This document shows positions 50,917 through 59,625 of a stretch of 64,000 nucleotides of DNA, piece by piece (the first letter of the stretch is position 1; each line of letters begins with the position of its first letter). Both the position numbers and the translations under genes were made by a program. This stretch comes from Paenibacillus aestuarii (lineage in GTDB: Bacteria; Bacillota; Bacilli; Paenibacillales; NBRC-103111), in contig NZ_JAQFVF010000048.1 of assembly GCF_027789125.1 (NCBI RefSeq), positions 24,507-88,506 on the forward strand. Reading direction: 5' to 3'. The notes under the pieces were generated by a model. That model had not been told where the DNA came from and searched no databases. It saw only the letters and a list, made by a program, of their open reading frames with translations.

Positions 50917-51720
50917 ATGGATCGCAAAATTAGAGTAGCCGTCGTAGGCGCAAGCGGTAGAATGGGGCGGGAGGTCGTCAAGAAAGTGTTGGCGGAGCCA
51001 GATATGGAACTGGCTGCGGGCGTTGCCCGTACCTCCGGTCCGATTGATTTAGGGCGAATGGTAGGTATGGAGGAGTGCGGCGTTCTGATGCAGAACGATT
51101 TGGAGCTCGCACTGGTAACGTCGAAACCGGATGTGCTGGTCGATTTTACAGGTCCGCAAACCGCCTTCTCGCATACGAGTCTGGCCATTAAGCATGGTGT
51201 CCGTCCGGTGATGGGCACGACGGGTTTCACGCCCGAACACATTCAGGAGCTGGACAAGCTGTGCCAAGAGCAGGGAATCGGCGGCCTGATCGCTCCGAAC
51301 TTCTCCATCGGCGCGATTCTCATGATGCGTTTTGCCGCGCAAGCATCCAAGTATTTCCCTCATCTGGAGATCATTGAATACCACGGTGACCAGAAGTTGG
51401 ATGCCCCATCCGGCACCTCCATCAAAACCGCCGAGCTGATCTCGGAAGTGCGGGAAGAAATCCGCCAAGGCAATCCCCGTGAAGAGGAAACCATTGATGG
51501 CTCGCGCGGCGGGTATTACAATGGGTTTAGAATACATAGTGTGCGGCTGCCCGGAATTTTTGCCCAACAAGAGGTTATTATGGCAGAGCCAGGCCAAGCG
51601 CTGAAGATCCGGCATGATTCTTATGATCGCGCAGCCTATATGCCGGGAGTAGCCATTGCAGTACGGAAAGTGATGACGTATACAGGCATGATCTACGGCT
51701 TTGAGCATTTTATTGATTAG
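50917..51720 (+). CDS. dapB: 4-hydroxy-tetrahydrodipicolinate reductase
   Basis: NAD(P)H-dependent step of the lysine/diaminopimelate pathway, also supplying dipicolinate for spores. 267 residues. GASGRMGREV (nucleotide site, residues 10-19), GTTGFTPEH, and the catalytic EYHGDQKLDAPSGT segment are visible. ATG 50917. First gene of dapB-mgsA-bshB1-bshA-cca-birA. Confidence 0.97.
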   Translation: MDRKIRVAVVGASGRMGREVVKKVLAEPDMELAAGVARTSGPIDLGRMVGMEECGVLMQNDLELALVTSKPDVLVDFTGPQTAFSHTSLAIKHGVRPVMGTTGFTPEHIQELDKLCQEQGIGGLIAPNFSIGAILMMRFAAQASKYFPHLEIIEYHGDQKLDAPSGTSIKTAELISEVREEIRQGNPREEETIDGSRGGYYNGFRIHSVRLPGIFAQQEVIMAEPGQALKIRHDSYDRAAYMPGVAIAVRKVMTYTGMIYGFEHFID

Positions 51721-51762
51721 AGATGAGAAGCTTTCCGAGGAAAGCGCTAAGGAGAGATGACC

Positions 51763-52191
51763 ATGCTAAAAATAGCGTTAATTGCCCATGATCGTAAAAA
51801 GGATGAGATGGTGAACTTCGTCACTGCATATGAGCACGTTTTTCACGGTCATAAATTGTATGCGACGGGAACGACAGGGCAGCGGATTATGGATAATACG
51901 AAACTGGACGTACATCGCTTCATGTCCGGCCCGCTTGGCGGGGATCAGCAGATCGGAGCGCTCGTCGCAGAGAATGAGATGGATCTTATCATCTTTCTCC
52001 GCGACCCATTGATGGCCCAGCCGCACGAGCCGGACATTATCGCTTTGCTTCGTTTGTGCGATGTGCAGGGCATTCCGTGCGCGACGAACATCGCCACGGC
52101 AGAGCTGCTGGTGCGTGCCGTAGACCGGGGCGACTTTGCCTGGAGAGAACTCGTACATAAATATAAACCGGGAATCGATGCCAATGAATGA
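51763..52191 (+). CDS. mgsA: Methylglyoxal synthase
   Basis: Converts dihydroxyacetone phosphate to methylglyoxal. 142 residues. [11 protein letters not shown] at the N-terminus, LYATGTTG phosphate site, [12 protein letters not shown] with the catalytic Asp, and IIFLRDPL are all typical. ATG 51763 has AAGGAG 8 nt upstream; ATG 51757 is too close. Overlaps bshB1 by 8 bp. Co-location with bacillithiol genes fits, since bacillithiol detoxifies methylglyoxal. Confidence 0.97.
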   Translation: MLKIALIAHDRKKDEMVNFVTAYEHVFHGHKLYATGTTGQRIMDNTKLDVHRFMSGPLGGDQQIGALVAENEMDLIIFLRDPLMAQPHEPDIIALLRLCDVQGIPCATNIATAELLVRAVDRGDFAWRELVHKYKPGIDANE

Positions 52192-52876
52192 TTCGTTAGA
52201 TATTCTGATCTTCGGCGCGCATGCGGATGATGCTGAGATCGGCATGGGCGCCACGATCGCCAAGCATACGGCAGCCGGACTGAAGGTGGGCATCTGCGAT
52301 TTGACGTACGCCGAAATGTCCTCCAACGGCACAGTGGAGCTGCGACAAGCCGAGGCGGAGGAAGCGGCGCGCCTGCTAGGCTTGAGCCTTCGCACAAACC
52401 TCGGGCTGCCGGATCGCGGCTTGTTTATGTCGCCAGACTACATCGAGCGCATTACGATGGAGATCCGCAAATATAAGCCAAGAATCGTATTTGCACCGTA
52501 CTGGCAGGACCGCCATCCGGATCATATTGCCTGCTCGCAGTTAATTCAGGAGGCGGTATTCAACGCCAAGCTGCGCAGGTATTTGCCCGAGATGGAAGCG
52601 GTGCAGGTGCAGCAGCTGTATTTTTATTTTATTAACGATGTGTACGAAGCGGACGTTATGGTCGACGTTTCCAGTTGGTATGATGCCAAAATTGCTGCGC
52701 TCAGCGCCTATCGTTCGCAGTTTGTTACGGGGCAGGACACCGTATCCACACCGCTGAATCAAGGCTATGTAGAGCGTGTGGAAGCGCGCGACCGGCTTAT
52801 GGGCCAGAAACGAATGATCACTTACGCAGAAGGCTTCGTCTCCAAATTGCCGCTGCTGGTGGACCGCTTCGCTTGA
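52184..52876 (+). CDS. bshB1: Bacillithiol biosynthesis deacetylase
   Basis: Zinc deacetylase acting on GlcNAc-malate, second step of bacillithiol synthesis. 230 residues. Zinc ligands are in [11 protein letters not shown] (AHxDD, near residue 12) and RHPDHIACS (near residue 108). ATG 52184 starts within the mgsA stop region; earlier in-frame Met codons exist at 52136 and 52178 but overlap mgsA more deeply. Confidence 0.94.
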   Translation: MNDSLDILIFGAHADDAEIGMGATIAKHTAAGLKVGICDLTYAEMSSNGTVELRQAEAEEAARLLGLSLRTNLGLPDRGLFMSPDYIERITMEIRKYKPRIVFAPYWQDRHPDHIACSQLIQEAVFNAKLRRYLPEMEAVQVQQLYFYFINDVYEADVMVDVSSWYDAKIAALSAYRSQFVTGQDTVSTPLNQGYVERVEARDRLMGQKRMITYAEGFVSKLPLLVDRFA

Positions 52877-52895
52877 CCGGAAAATGAGGTGGACA

Positions 52896-54068
52896 ATGAG
52901 CGATAAGCTGAAAATAGGGATTACCTGCTATCCGACACTGGGCGGATCCGGCGTTGTAGCGACAGAGCTGGGGAAGCTCCTGGCGGAGAAAGGGCATGAA
53001 GTGCATTTCATTACGCACAGCATGCCGTTTCGGCTGGGTAAATATCATAAAAACATTTTTTACCACGAGGTTGAGGTCAGCGAATATTACGTATTCCGTT
53101 ATCCGCCTTATGACTTGTCGTTGGCCAGCAAACTGGCGCAAGTGGCGAAGATGGAAGAGCTGGACCTGCTCCACGTGCATTACGCGATTCCGCATGCGGT
53201 TTGCGCCCTGCTCGCCAAGCAGATGGTCGGCAGCAAGCTCAAGGTTGTGACAACGCTTCACGGTACGGATATCACGGTGCTGGGGCAAGACCAATCGATC
53301 TCGGATTTGATCCGGTACGCGATTAATGAAAGCGACGCCGTCACAGCGGTGTCCAAAGATCTGATCCGGGAAACGAGAGAATCGCTCGCCATCGACCGGG
53401 ATATTGATTTGACCTACAATTTCGTAGATAAACGGGTTTATTATCCGCGAGATATTTCCAAACTGAGAGGAGAGTTCGCGCGGGCGGATGAAAAAATTCT
53501 CCTGCATATCTCCAACTTCAGGCCAGTGAAGCGCGTTCAGGACGTCGTGGACATTTTTGCTAAAGTATGTAAAAAAATTCCATCCAGACTGATGTTCGTC
53601 GGGGAAGGTCCGGATTTGTCCAAAATGATTGCCAAGGTAAAGGAACTGGGCCTTACAGATAAAGTGAGTTTCTGCGGCAAACAGGACGATGTCGCCCAGG
53701 TGATCTCCCTGGCGGACGTCATGCTGCTGCCTTCCGAGAAGGAGAGCTTCGGGCTCGTCGCCTTGGAGGCGATGGCCTGCGGCGTGCCGACGGTCGGCTC
53801 CAATGCCGGGGGAATTCCCGAGCTGATTACCCACGGGGAAACCGGCTATTTAGCCGATATTGGCGATACCGAGCAGATGGCTGACTATGTGCTTCGTCTG
53901 CTGACCGATGAAAATCATTATGAACAAGTTGTGCAAAATTGTTTGCAGCGCGCAAGAGGCACCTTCTGCAACGATATTACGACACAGCATTATGAAGAAA
54001 TTTATTACCGCGTCTTAGGACGCGAGCTGCCGGAATCCCACCGTATCACGGCTTCGACTTGTCAGTAG
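52896..54068 (+). CDS. bshA: N-acetyl-alpha-D-glucosaminyl L-malate synthase
   Basis: GT4 glycosyltransferase that starts bacillithiol synthesis from UDP-GlcNAc and L-malate. 390 residues. GITCYPTLGGSGVVATELG, HVHYAIPHAV, THGTDIT (LHGTDIT here) and the C-terminal PSEKESFGLVALEAMACGVP with the ExFG(x)5E nucleotide motif are visible. ATG 52896 has GAGGTGG upstream; ATG 52884 overlaps that site. Confidence 0.97.
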   Translation: MSDKLKIGITCYPTLGGSGVVATELGKLLAEKGHEVHFITHSMPFRLGKYHKNIFYHEVEVSEYYVFRYPPYDLSLASKLAQVAKMEELDLLHVHYAIPHAVCALLAKQMVGSKLKVVTTLHGTDITVLGQDQSISDLIRYAINESDAVTAVSKDLIRETRESLAIDRDIDLTYNFVDKRVYYPRDISKLRGEFARADEKILLHISNFRPVKRVQDVVDIFAKVCKKIPSRLMFVGEGPDLSKMIAKVKELGLTDKVSFCGKQDDVAQVISLADVMLLPSEKESFGLVALEAMACGVPTVGSNAGGIPELITHGETGYLADIGDTEQMADYVLRLLTDENHYEQVVQNCLQRARGTFCNDITTQHYEEIYYRVLGRELPESHRITASTCQ

Positions 54069-54098
54069 AAGAATGCAGCGGGACCGTTAGGAGTGAAT

Positions 54099-55418
54099 AT
54101 GACACACATGCAAATAGCGGACGCCGGAGCCGCCTACGTACTCGCTACGCTCACTGCGGGCGGGTACGAGGCATATTACGTCGGCGGCTGCGTCAGGGAC
54201 GCTGTGCTCGCGCGGCCGATCAAGGACATCGACATCGCCACGTCGGCGCTGCCCGACCAGGTGATGGCGTGTTTTAAGCGCACGGCGCCGACGGGACTAG
54301 CCCACGGAACGGTGACGGTCATCCTGGAACAGGGGACCTACGAGGTGACGACGTTCCGCAAAGAGGCGCAGTATGAGGGGTTTCGCCGCCCGGCATCCGT
54401 CGAGTACATCTCGGACTTAACGGAGGACTTGCGGCGGCGCGATTTTACAATGAACGCCATGGCGATGAACATGGCGCATGAAGTGCTCGATCCGTTCGAC
54501 GGCCAGCAGGATCTGGCAAACGGTGTGCTCCGCTGCGTCGGGGCAGCGGAGGAGCGCTTCGGCGAAGATGCGCTGCGCATGCTTCGCTGTATCCGCTTCG
54601 CCTCGACTTACGGGCTCGAGGTCGAGGCGCAGACGTGGCAGGCGCTGCTGGAGCAAGCTCCGCTGCTGCGCCACATCGCCATGGAGCGCGTGCGCAGCGA
54701 GCTCGCCCGCATGGTCGAAGGCCCAGCCCCGGGACGGGCTGTGCGCCTCCTGCTCGCGAGCCGCCTCACGGCTCATCTCAAAAAGCAGCTGCCGCTGCCT
54801 TTTGAGCTATGGCTCGCGCACGACCACGCGCTGGACGCTGTCAGCGCGCTAACTGAGCAGCAGACGCGCTGGGCGCTGCTGCTGATGCTCCTGGAGACGC
54901 CGGCGGAAACCGTCCGCCTGGCGCTCCAGGAGCTGACCTTCTCCCGCGCCGATACCGAGCGGATCGCGGGCGTACTGGCGCTGCGCGAGTGGCTCGCAGC
55001 GCAGCTTGATGGCGGCGAGCATGCGCACGCCGCCGCGGCAGCTTCAGACCCGGCGCTGCTCGCGCGGGTCTGGAAAATAGGCGCTGTGCGCCGCGGCATG
55101 GCGGCGGCACACGCGCTCTTGGACGTGCTGCAGGCGCTGCCGCAGCCGTTAGAAGTGGCGCGCGGCGAGCTCGCGCGCTTCCAGCGCTATGCCGTGCCGC
55201 TGCTCGTACGGCACGGGCGGGATTGGCTGGCGGAGATGCCTTGCGCCAGCCTGAAGGAACTTGACGTCACCGGCAACGAGGTGGCGGAGGCGCTGGGCAG
55301 GAAGCCCGGCCCATGGATGGGCGAGCTGCTTCAGCAGCTGCTCGAACGTGCGGCACTGGGCGAGCTGGTGAATAGGCGGGACGATTTGCTTCAAGCCGCG
55401 CGCGACGCTTTGATGTAG
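54099..55418 (+). CDS. cca: CCA tRNA nucleotidyltransferase
   Basis: Adds or repairs the 3' CCA of tRNAs. 439 residues. The class II nucleotidyltransferase signature YVGGCVRDAVL...DIDIATSA (DxD near residues 42-44) is present, followed by RRDFTMNAMAM and a long helical body. The gene, especially 54.5-55.4 kb, is much more GC-rich than its neighbours. ATG 54099 has TTAGGAG upstream. Same order as B. subtilis (bshA, cca, birA). Confidence 0.96.
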   Translation: MTHMQIADAGAAYVLATLTAGGYEAYYVGGCVRDAVLARPIKDIDIATSALPDQVMACFKRTAPTGLAHGTVTVILEQGTYEVTTFRKEAQYEGFRRPASVEYISDLTEDLRRRDFTMNAMAMNMAHEVLDPFDGQQDLANGVLRCVGAAEERFGEDALRMLRCIRFASTYGLEVEAQTWQALLEQAPLLRHIAMERVRSELARMVEGPAPGRAVRLLLASRLTAHLKKQLPLPFELWLAHDHALDAVSALTEQQTRWALLLMLLETPAETVRLALQELTFSRADTERIAGVLALREWLAAQLDGGEHAHAAAAASDPALLARVWKIGAVRRGMAAAHALLDVLQALPQPLEVARGELARFQRYAVPLLVRHGRDWLAEMPCASLKELDVTGNEVAEALGRKPGPWMGELLQQLLERAALGELVNRRDDLLQAARDALM

Positions 55419-55476
55419 CGTCATTCGCGGCTTTCTTAATGATATTGTGAATGAGTGAGCAGGTGAGTGAAGCAAG

Positions 55477-56445
55477 ATGAACGAACGCATATTACAACTA
55501 TTTGAGCAAAACCCTGATGCTTATGTATCGGGGGAAGAGATCAGCCGAAAGTTAAATGTCAGCCGCACGGCGGTGTGGAAGCATATTGAAGCGCTCCGCC
55601 AAGCCGGCTATAAATTCGAATCCGCCACGCGCAAAGGGTACCGCTTGCTGAGCAAGCCTGATGCCTGGAATGTGACCGCGTTGCTGGCTGGTCTGCGTAC
55701 GAAGCGAATGGGCCAGAAGCTGCACGTTTATGGCGAAGTCGATTCCACGCAAACGATCGCACACGCGCTCGTCGCCTCAGGGGCGCCTGAGGGCACGCTG
55801 GTGCTCGCGGAGTCCCAGACATCGGGCAGAGGGCGCATGGGGCGCAAATGGCATTCTCCGGCCGGTAAAGGCATCTGGATGAGCTTGGTGCTGACCCCGC
55901 GGATTCCCGTCTATTTCATGCCGCAGCTTACGCTGCTGTGCGCCGTCGCGTTGTGCCGATCGGTACAAAAAACGGCACACGTGGACGCCGGCATCAAATG
56001 GCCGAACGATCTGCTGGTCAAGGGCAAAAAAATCAGCGGCATTTTGCTGGAAAGCAGCGGTGAAGACGAGCGGCTGAAATATGTGATAGCCGGCATCGGC
56101 ATCAGCGCGAATTTGAGCGTCGACGATTATCCGGAAGAGCTGCGGAGCGTTGCCACATCATTAGCGATTGAGCGTGGTGCCGATGTGTCGCGGGAAGCGC
56201 TGGTTCAATCCTTTTTGCAAGAGTTTGAAGAGCTGTATGACTTGTACCTGGAGAAGGGCTTTGCGCCGATCCGCTTGCTCTGGGAAGCGCAGAGCGTAAC
56301 GCTGCGTCGTCCGATTCGGACGCATACGCCGCAGGGGATTGTGGAAGGGATGGCCGAATCGCTGGATGACTCCGGGGCCTTGACGGTCGTGACCAAAGAA
56401 GGCGAGCGGATGAAGATTTACTCCGGCGATATCGAGCTGAAGTAG
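55477..56445 (+). CDS. birA: Biotin operon repressor / biotin-[acetyl-CoA-carboxylase] ligase
   Basis: 322 residues. N-terminal winged helix (GEEISRKLNVSRTAVWKHIEALR, residues 19-41) means this is the regulatory class of BirA. The ligase domain has SGRGRMGRKWHSPAGKGIWMS (biotinyl-AMP loop, near 111-131) and KWPNDLLVKGKKISGILLE. ATG 55477. In B. subtilis it represses bio genes; any target here is outside the window. Confidence 0.97.
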   Translation: MNERILQLFEQNPDAYVSGEEISRKLNVSRTAVWKHIEALRQAGYKFESATRKGYRLLSKPDAWNVTALLAGLRTKRMGQKLHVYGEVDSTQTIAHALVASGAPEGTLVLAESQTSGRGRMGRKWHSPAGKGIWMSLVLTPRIPVYFMPQLTLLCAVALCRSVQKTAHVDAGIKWPNDLLVKGKKISGILLESSGEDERLKYVIAGIGISANLSVDDYPEELRSVATSLAIERGADVSREALVQSFLQEFEELYDLYLEKGFAPIRLLWEAQSVTLRRPIRTHTPQGIVEGMAESLDDSGALTVVTKEGERMKIYSGDIELK

Positions 56446-56491
56446 GAAGTCGAGCCGTAGGGGAATAGGGATATTCAAAATATGTAAGGTT

Positions 56492-56500
56492 TGGTATAAT
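56492..56500 (+). promoter_or_regulatory. Extended -10 promoter of the panBCD leader
   Basis: TGGTATAAT: perfect TATAAT at 56495-56500 with TGG extension; -35 poor. Start near 56507, giving a 200-nt leader. Confidence 0.65.
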
Positions 56501-56506
56501 GAAAGT

Positions 56507-56681
56507 GTGAGGCGGTATCCGTATGGAACTGCACTTGCGGACTTAAGGTCATGATTGTATGGAATACTAAGCACGACAAGATGTTGGATTCTGCTCTGAG
56601 CCTTGAGGGGACCGAGACAGAAGGATCATAGGGATTCTTTCTGCATGCGCTCCTTTTAGCTCTTAGCTAAAAGGTTTTTTT
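56507..56681 (+). promoter_or_regulatory. Structured panB leader RNA with terminator, possible pan-motif riboswitch
   Basis: The 5' leader of panBCD. A stem TTCTG-CTC (56589-56596) with GAG-A-CAGAA (56614-56622) leaves one bulged A. CAGAA (56618-56622) can instead pair with TTCTG (56639-56643), so two exclusive folds exist before the terminator at 56652. The reported pan RNA motif lies upstream of pan genes and is defined by stems with bulged A residues; context and bulge agree, but I cannot verify the consensus. No T-box sequence is seen. Confidence 0.55.
56652..56681 (+). terminator. Terminator in the panB leader
   Basis: CCTTTTAGC / GCTAAAAGG perfect 9-bp stem with TCTTA loop, then seven T. 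It lies after the panB promoter, so it must be conditional or leaky. Confidence 0.9.
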
Positions 56682-56707
56682 ATTTTATACGGAAAGCTGG
56701 GATACGC

Positions 56708-57562
56708 ATGGAACAACGCAAGCCGTTAACGACAGCCAAGATGAGAAAGATGAAGCAGGACGGTGTGCCGATTACGATGGTAACGGCGTATGATTATCCG
56801 TCGGCTAAGCTGTCCGAAGAAGCGGGCGTCGATCTGATTCTCGTCGGGGACTCGCTGGGCAATGTTGTATTAGGCTACGATTCGACGCTGCCGGTGACGC
56901 TGGATGATATGGTTTATCATACGCGCGCCGCGGTCAGAGGGGCAGGGAACACGTTTATCGTGGCCGATATGCCGTTCTTGACCTACCACGGTAGCCTCGA
57001 CGTGACGCTGAAAGGCGTGGCGCGCTTAATGCAAGAAGGCGGCGCGAAAGCGGTGAAGCTGGAGGGCGGCGAAGAAATCGCGGCAACGGTAGAAGCGATT
57101 ACGAAGTCAGGCGTGCCGGTTGTCGGTCATATCGGCTTAACGCCGCAATCGGTGCACCAGCTCGGGGGATTCCGCGTGCAGGGCAAGAGCTCGGAGCAGG
57201 CGGAGAAGCTGATGCGCGACGCGAAAGCGATTGAGCAGGCCGGGGCTTGCGCGATCGTCATTGAGCTCGTGACCGATGAGCTGGCAGCCTGGATTACGAA
57301 GGAGCTGTCCATTCCGACGATCGGCATCGGTTCTGGCGTGAATTGCGACGGGCAAGTGCTCGTCTTCCACGATCTGCTGCAGTATGGAAGTGCCAGCGCA
57401 CCCAGAAAGTTCGTAAAAACGTACGCGAATATTGGGGAAGCTATACGCAATGGCATCAGCAGCTATGTGCAGGAAGTGAAAACACGCGCTTTTCCTGCAC
57501 CTGAGAATACGTTTCATATGGATAACGATGTTGTCCAATATTTATATGGGGATAAGGAGTAA
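56708..57562 (+). CDS. panB: 3-methyl-2-oxobutanoate hydroxymethyltransferase
   Basis: First committed step of pantothenate synthesis (ketoisovalerate to ketopantoate). 284 residues. VTAYDYPSAKLSEEAG, LVGDSLGNVVLGYDSTLPVT (metal Asp) and GHIGLTPQSVHQLGGFRVQGK are typical. ATG 56708. First gene of panBCD. Confidence 0.98.
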   Translation: MEQRKPLTTAKMRKMKQDGVPITMVTAYDYPSAKLSEEAGVDLILVGDSLGNVVLGYDSTLPVTLDDMVYHTRAAVRGAGNTFIVADMPFLTYHGSLDVTLKGVARLMQEGGAKAVKLEGGEEIAATVEAITKSGVPVVGHIGLTPQSVHQLGGFRVQGKSSEQAEKLMRDAKAIEQAGACAIVIELVTDELAAWITKELSIPTIGIGSGVNCDGQVLVFHDLLQYGSASAPRKFVKTYANIGEAIRNGISSYVQEVKTRAFPAPENTFHMDNDVVQYLYGDKE

Positions 57563-57570
57563 TGGCCGCC

Positions 57571-58458
57571 ATGAAAGCTGTCCAAACGATAGAAGTCGTT
57601 CATACGATCAGCGATTTGCGAGCGCGGGTTTCCGCATTTCGCCGCAGCAGTGAGAAGCCGGTCGGGTTCGTGCCGACGATGGGCTTCTTGCACGAAGGTC
57701 ATGCAAGCTTAATTCGCCAGGCGCGGGAGCGATGCGGACTCGTCGTGCTCAGCATTTTTGTCAATCCGCTGCAATTCGGGCCTAACGAGGATTTCGAGCG
57801 CTATCCGCGCGATGCGGAGCGCGATCTGCAGGTTGCCGAAGCCGCGGGCGCGGATATCGTCTTCATGCCGGATGTGGCGGAGATGTATCCGCGGCAGATT
57901 CGGACGACCGTCTCCGTGACGGGCGTGTCGGAGCGGCTGTGCGGGGCGTCTCGCCCGGGCCATTTTGACGGCGTGGCGACGGTGGTCAGCAAGCTGTTCC
58001 ACATGGTGCAGCCGGATCAGGCGTTCTTCGGGCTGAAGGATGCGCAGCAAGTGGCCGTCATTCAGCAGATGGTGAACGATCTCAATTTCCCTGTGGAAAT
58101 TGTACCATGTCCGATATTGCGTGAAGCAGATGGCTTAGCGCTTAGTTCGCGCAATGTGTATTTGAGTGATGAAGAACGCAAGCAAGCGCTCGTTCTCTCG
58201 CAATCTTTGAAGAAAGCGGAAAATTTTGTGCAAAGCAATCCGAATTTTGCCGCTCATGAGCTGACACAGCTTGTGCAAAATCATATTGTAACCGCGCCTT
58301 TAGCGCAAATCGATTATGTTGAAGTGTTGGAATATCCGACTTTGGTTCCTTTTGAAAGCAGCTATCTTAGCGATCTTACTTCCATTATCGTAGCCGTTGC
58401 CGTTAAATTCGGTAACACCAGACTTATTGATAACATTATTCTGCCAATTGGGAAGTGA
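57571..58458 (+). CDS. panC: Pantothenate synthetase
   Basis: Condenses pantoate with beta-alanine using ATP. 295 residues. [15 protein letters not shown] (HxGH type) near residue 34, [23 protein letters not shown] and LSSRNVYLS motifs are visible. Two starts are possible: ATG 57562 overlaps the panB stop (TAATG), ATG 57571 is 11 nt after AAGGAG; I prefer the latter. Confidence 0.97.
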   Translation: MKAVQTIEVVHTISDLRARVSAFRRSSEKPVGFVPTMGFLHEGHASLIRQARERCGLVVLSIFVNPLQFGPNEDFERYPRDAERDLQVAEAAGADIVFMPDVAEMYPRQIRTTVSVTGVSERLCGASRPGHFDGVATVVSKLFHMVQPDQAFFGLKDAQQVAVIQQMVNDLNFPVEIVPCPILREADGLALSSRNVYLSDEERKQALVLSQSLKKAENFVQSNPNFAAHELTQLVQNHIVTAPLAQIDYVEVLEYPTLVPFESSYLSDLTSIIVAVAVKFGNTRLIDNIILPIGK

Positions 58459-58463
58459 TTTAC

Positions 58464-58847
58464 ATGTTCCGCACAATGATGAAAGCCAAAATTCACCGCG
58501 CTACCGTAACGGAAGCGAATCTCAACTATATCGGAAGCATTACGATTGACGAAGATCTGCTGGATCAAGTCGATATGCTGCCGGGTGAGAAGGTGCAAAT
58601 CGTTAATAACAATAATGGAGCCCGTCTGGAGACGTACATTATTCCAGGTCCTCGCGGCACAGGCGTCATTTGCCTCAACGGGGCTGCCGCTCGCTTGGTA
58701 CAGACAGGCGATATCGTCATTATCGTTTCCTATGCCATGATGACCGATGAAGAGGCCAGAAAGCATCGCCCTACCGTTGCCATTATGGGAGCGGACAACA
58801 AGGTGGCACAGCTGCTCCGAGAAGAGGAACACTCCACGGTGCTGTAA
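58464..58847 (+). CDS. panD: Aspartate 1-decarboxylase
   Basis: Pyruvoyl enzyme making beta-alanine for PanC. 127 residues. The self-cleavage site G24-S25 is in NYIGSITID, with [13 protein letters not shown] and NGAAARL blocks. ATG 58464 has GGAAGTG upstream. Completes panBCD. Confidence 0.98.
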   Translation: MFRTMMKAKIHRATVTEANLNYIGSITIDEDLLDQVDMLPGEKVQIVNNNNGARLETYIIPGPRGTGVICLNGAAARLVQTGDIVIIVSYAMMTDEEARKHRPTVAIMGADNKVAQLLREEEHSTVL

Positions 58848-58944
58848 CTTTTTGTACGTCGGATTTTCGTTTCTTTTCATGCATGAAATCGGCGCTACTG
58901 ACAAAGAATGAGGGTAAGCTTTCGAGGCAAAGGTGGGATGGCAA

Positions 58945-59538
58945 ATGTTTAAGCATTTATTTTCCACAATGAACGAGGTTTTGGAAGAAATCCAAAGGGA
59001 ATACCCGAGCAGCGCCGGAGAGAAAAAAGCGGAGCTGGACGAACAACTGCAGGTGCTCAAGTCGATGAGCGACGAGTTTATTGAAGCTTGGCTGCAGTTT
59101 GAGGAGAAGCTGGGAAAGTTCTATGGGGCCGTACCGATCGGTACCCAGACCCTTCATAATGAGCTGATGGAGCTGGATGTCGCCGGCAAGCAGACAGCGG
59201 AGTTTGTGAAGGGTCAGGGGTACTACAAACTATATATGTACGATCAGGCTATCCAGGAGTTCGAGGCGCTGATTGAGCGGCAACCCGATTTCTTGCTGGC
59301 ACGTATTTATTTGGCCATGGGTTATTTACGAAAAGGGGAATTTGGCGAAGCATACCGTCACTTTCAATTTTTGCTGCCACTAACCAATAATACGAAAATG
59401 AAAGCAATCTCTTACAATGCGATGGGCTGTATCCAAGTGCAAAATCAAAACATGGAGAAGGCGTTCGAATATTTTCAAAAAGCCTATCATACCGATCCAT
59501 CCTGCATGGAGCCGTTGATCAATCTGGATGAGTCATAA
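58945..59538 (+). CDS. TPR-repeat protein of unknown role
   Basis: 197 residues. The N-terminal half is a long charged helix (possible coiled coil), then three TPR-like repeats: YYKLYMYDQAIQEFEALIERQPDF, AMGYLRKGEFGEAYRHFQFLLPL and AMGCIQVQNQNMEKAFEYFQKAYHTDPS. It is the second TPR gene in the window but not closely similar to the first. ATG 58945 has AAAGGTGGGA upstream; GTG 58933 overlaps that site. Lies between panD and dinG. Confidence 0.85.
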   Translation: MFKHLFSTMNEVLEEIQREYPSSAGEKKAELDEQLQVLKSMSDEFIEAWLQFEEKLGKFYGAVPIGTQTLHNELMELDVAGKQTAEFVKGQGYYKLYMYDQAIQEFEALIERQPDFLLARIYLAMGYLRKGEFGEAYRHFQFLLPLTNNTKMKAISYNAMGCIQVQNQNMEKAFEYFQKAYHTDPSCMEPLINLDES

Positions 59539-59625
59539 GCGGGTGGATGAACAAGGTATTCCCTTTTCCTGATCAGATTTGGTATGCTAGGAGAAGTGCA
59601 GGACGAAGGGATTGAAGATCAGGTC

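Noticed and set aside
56446..56707. T-box leader for panB
   Set aside because: No T-box sequence of the AGGGUGGNACCGCG type and no aminoacyl-related gene downstream.
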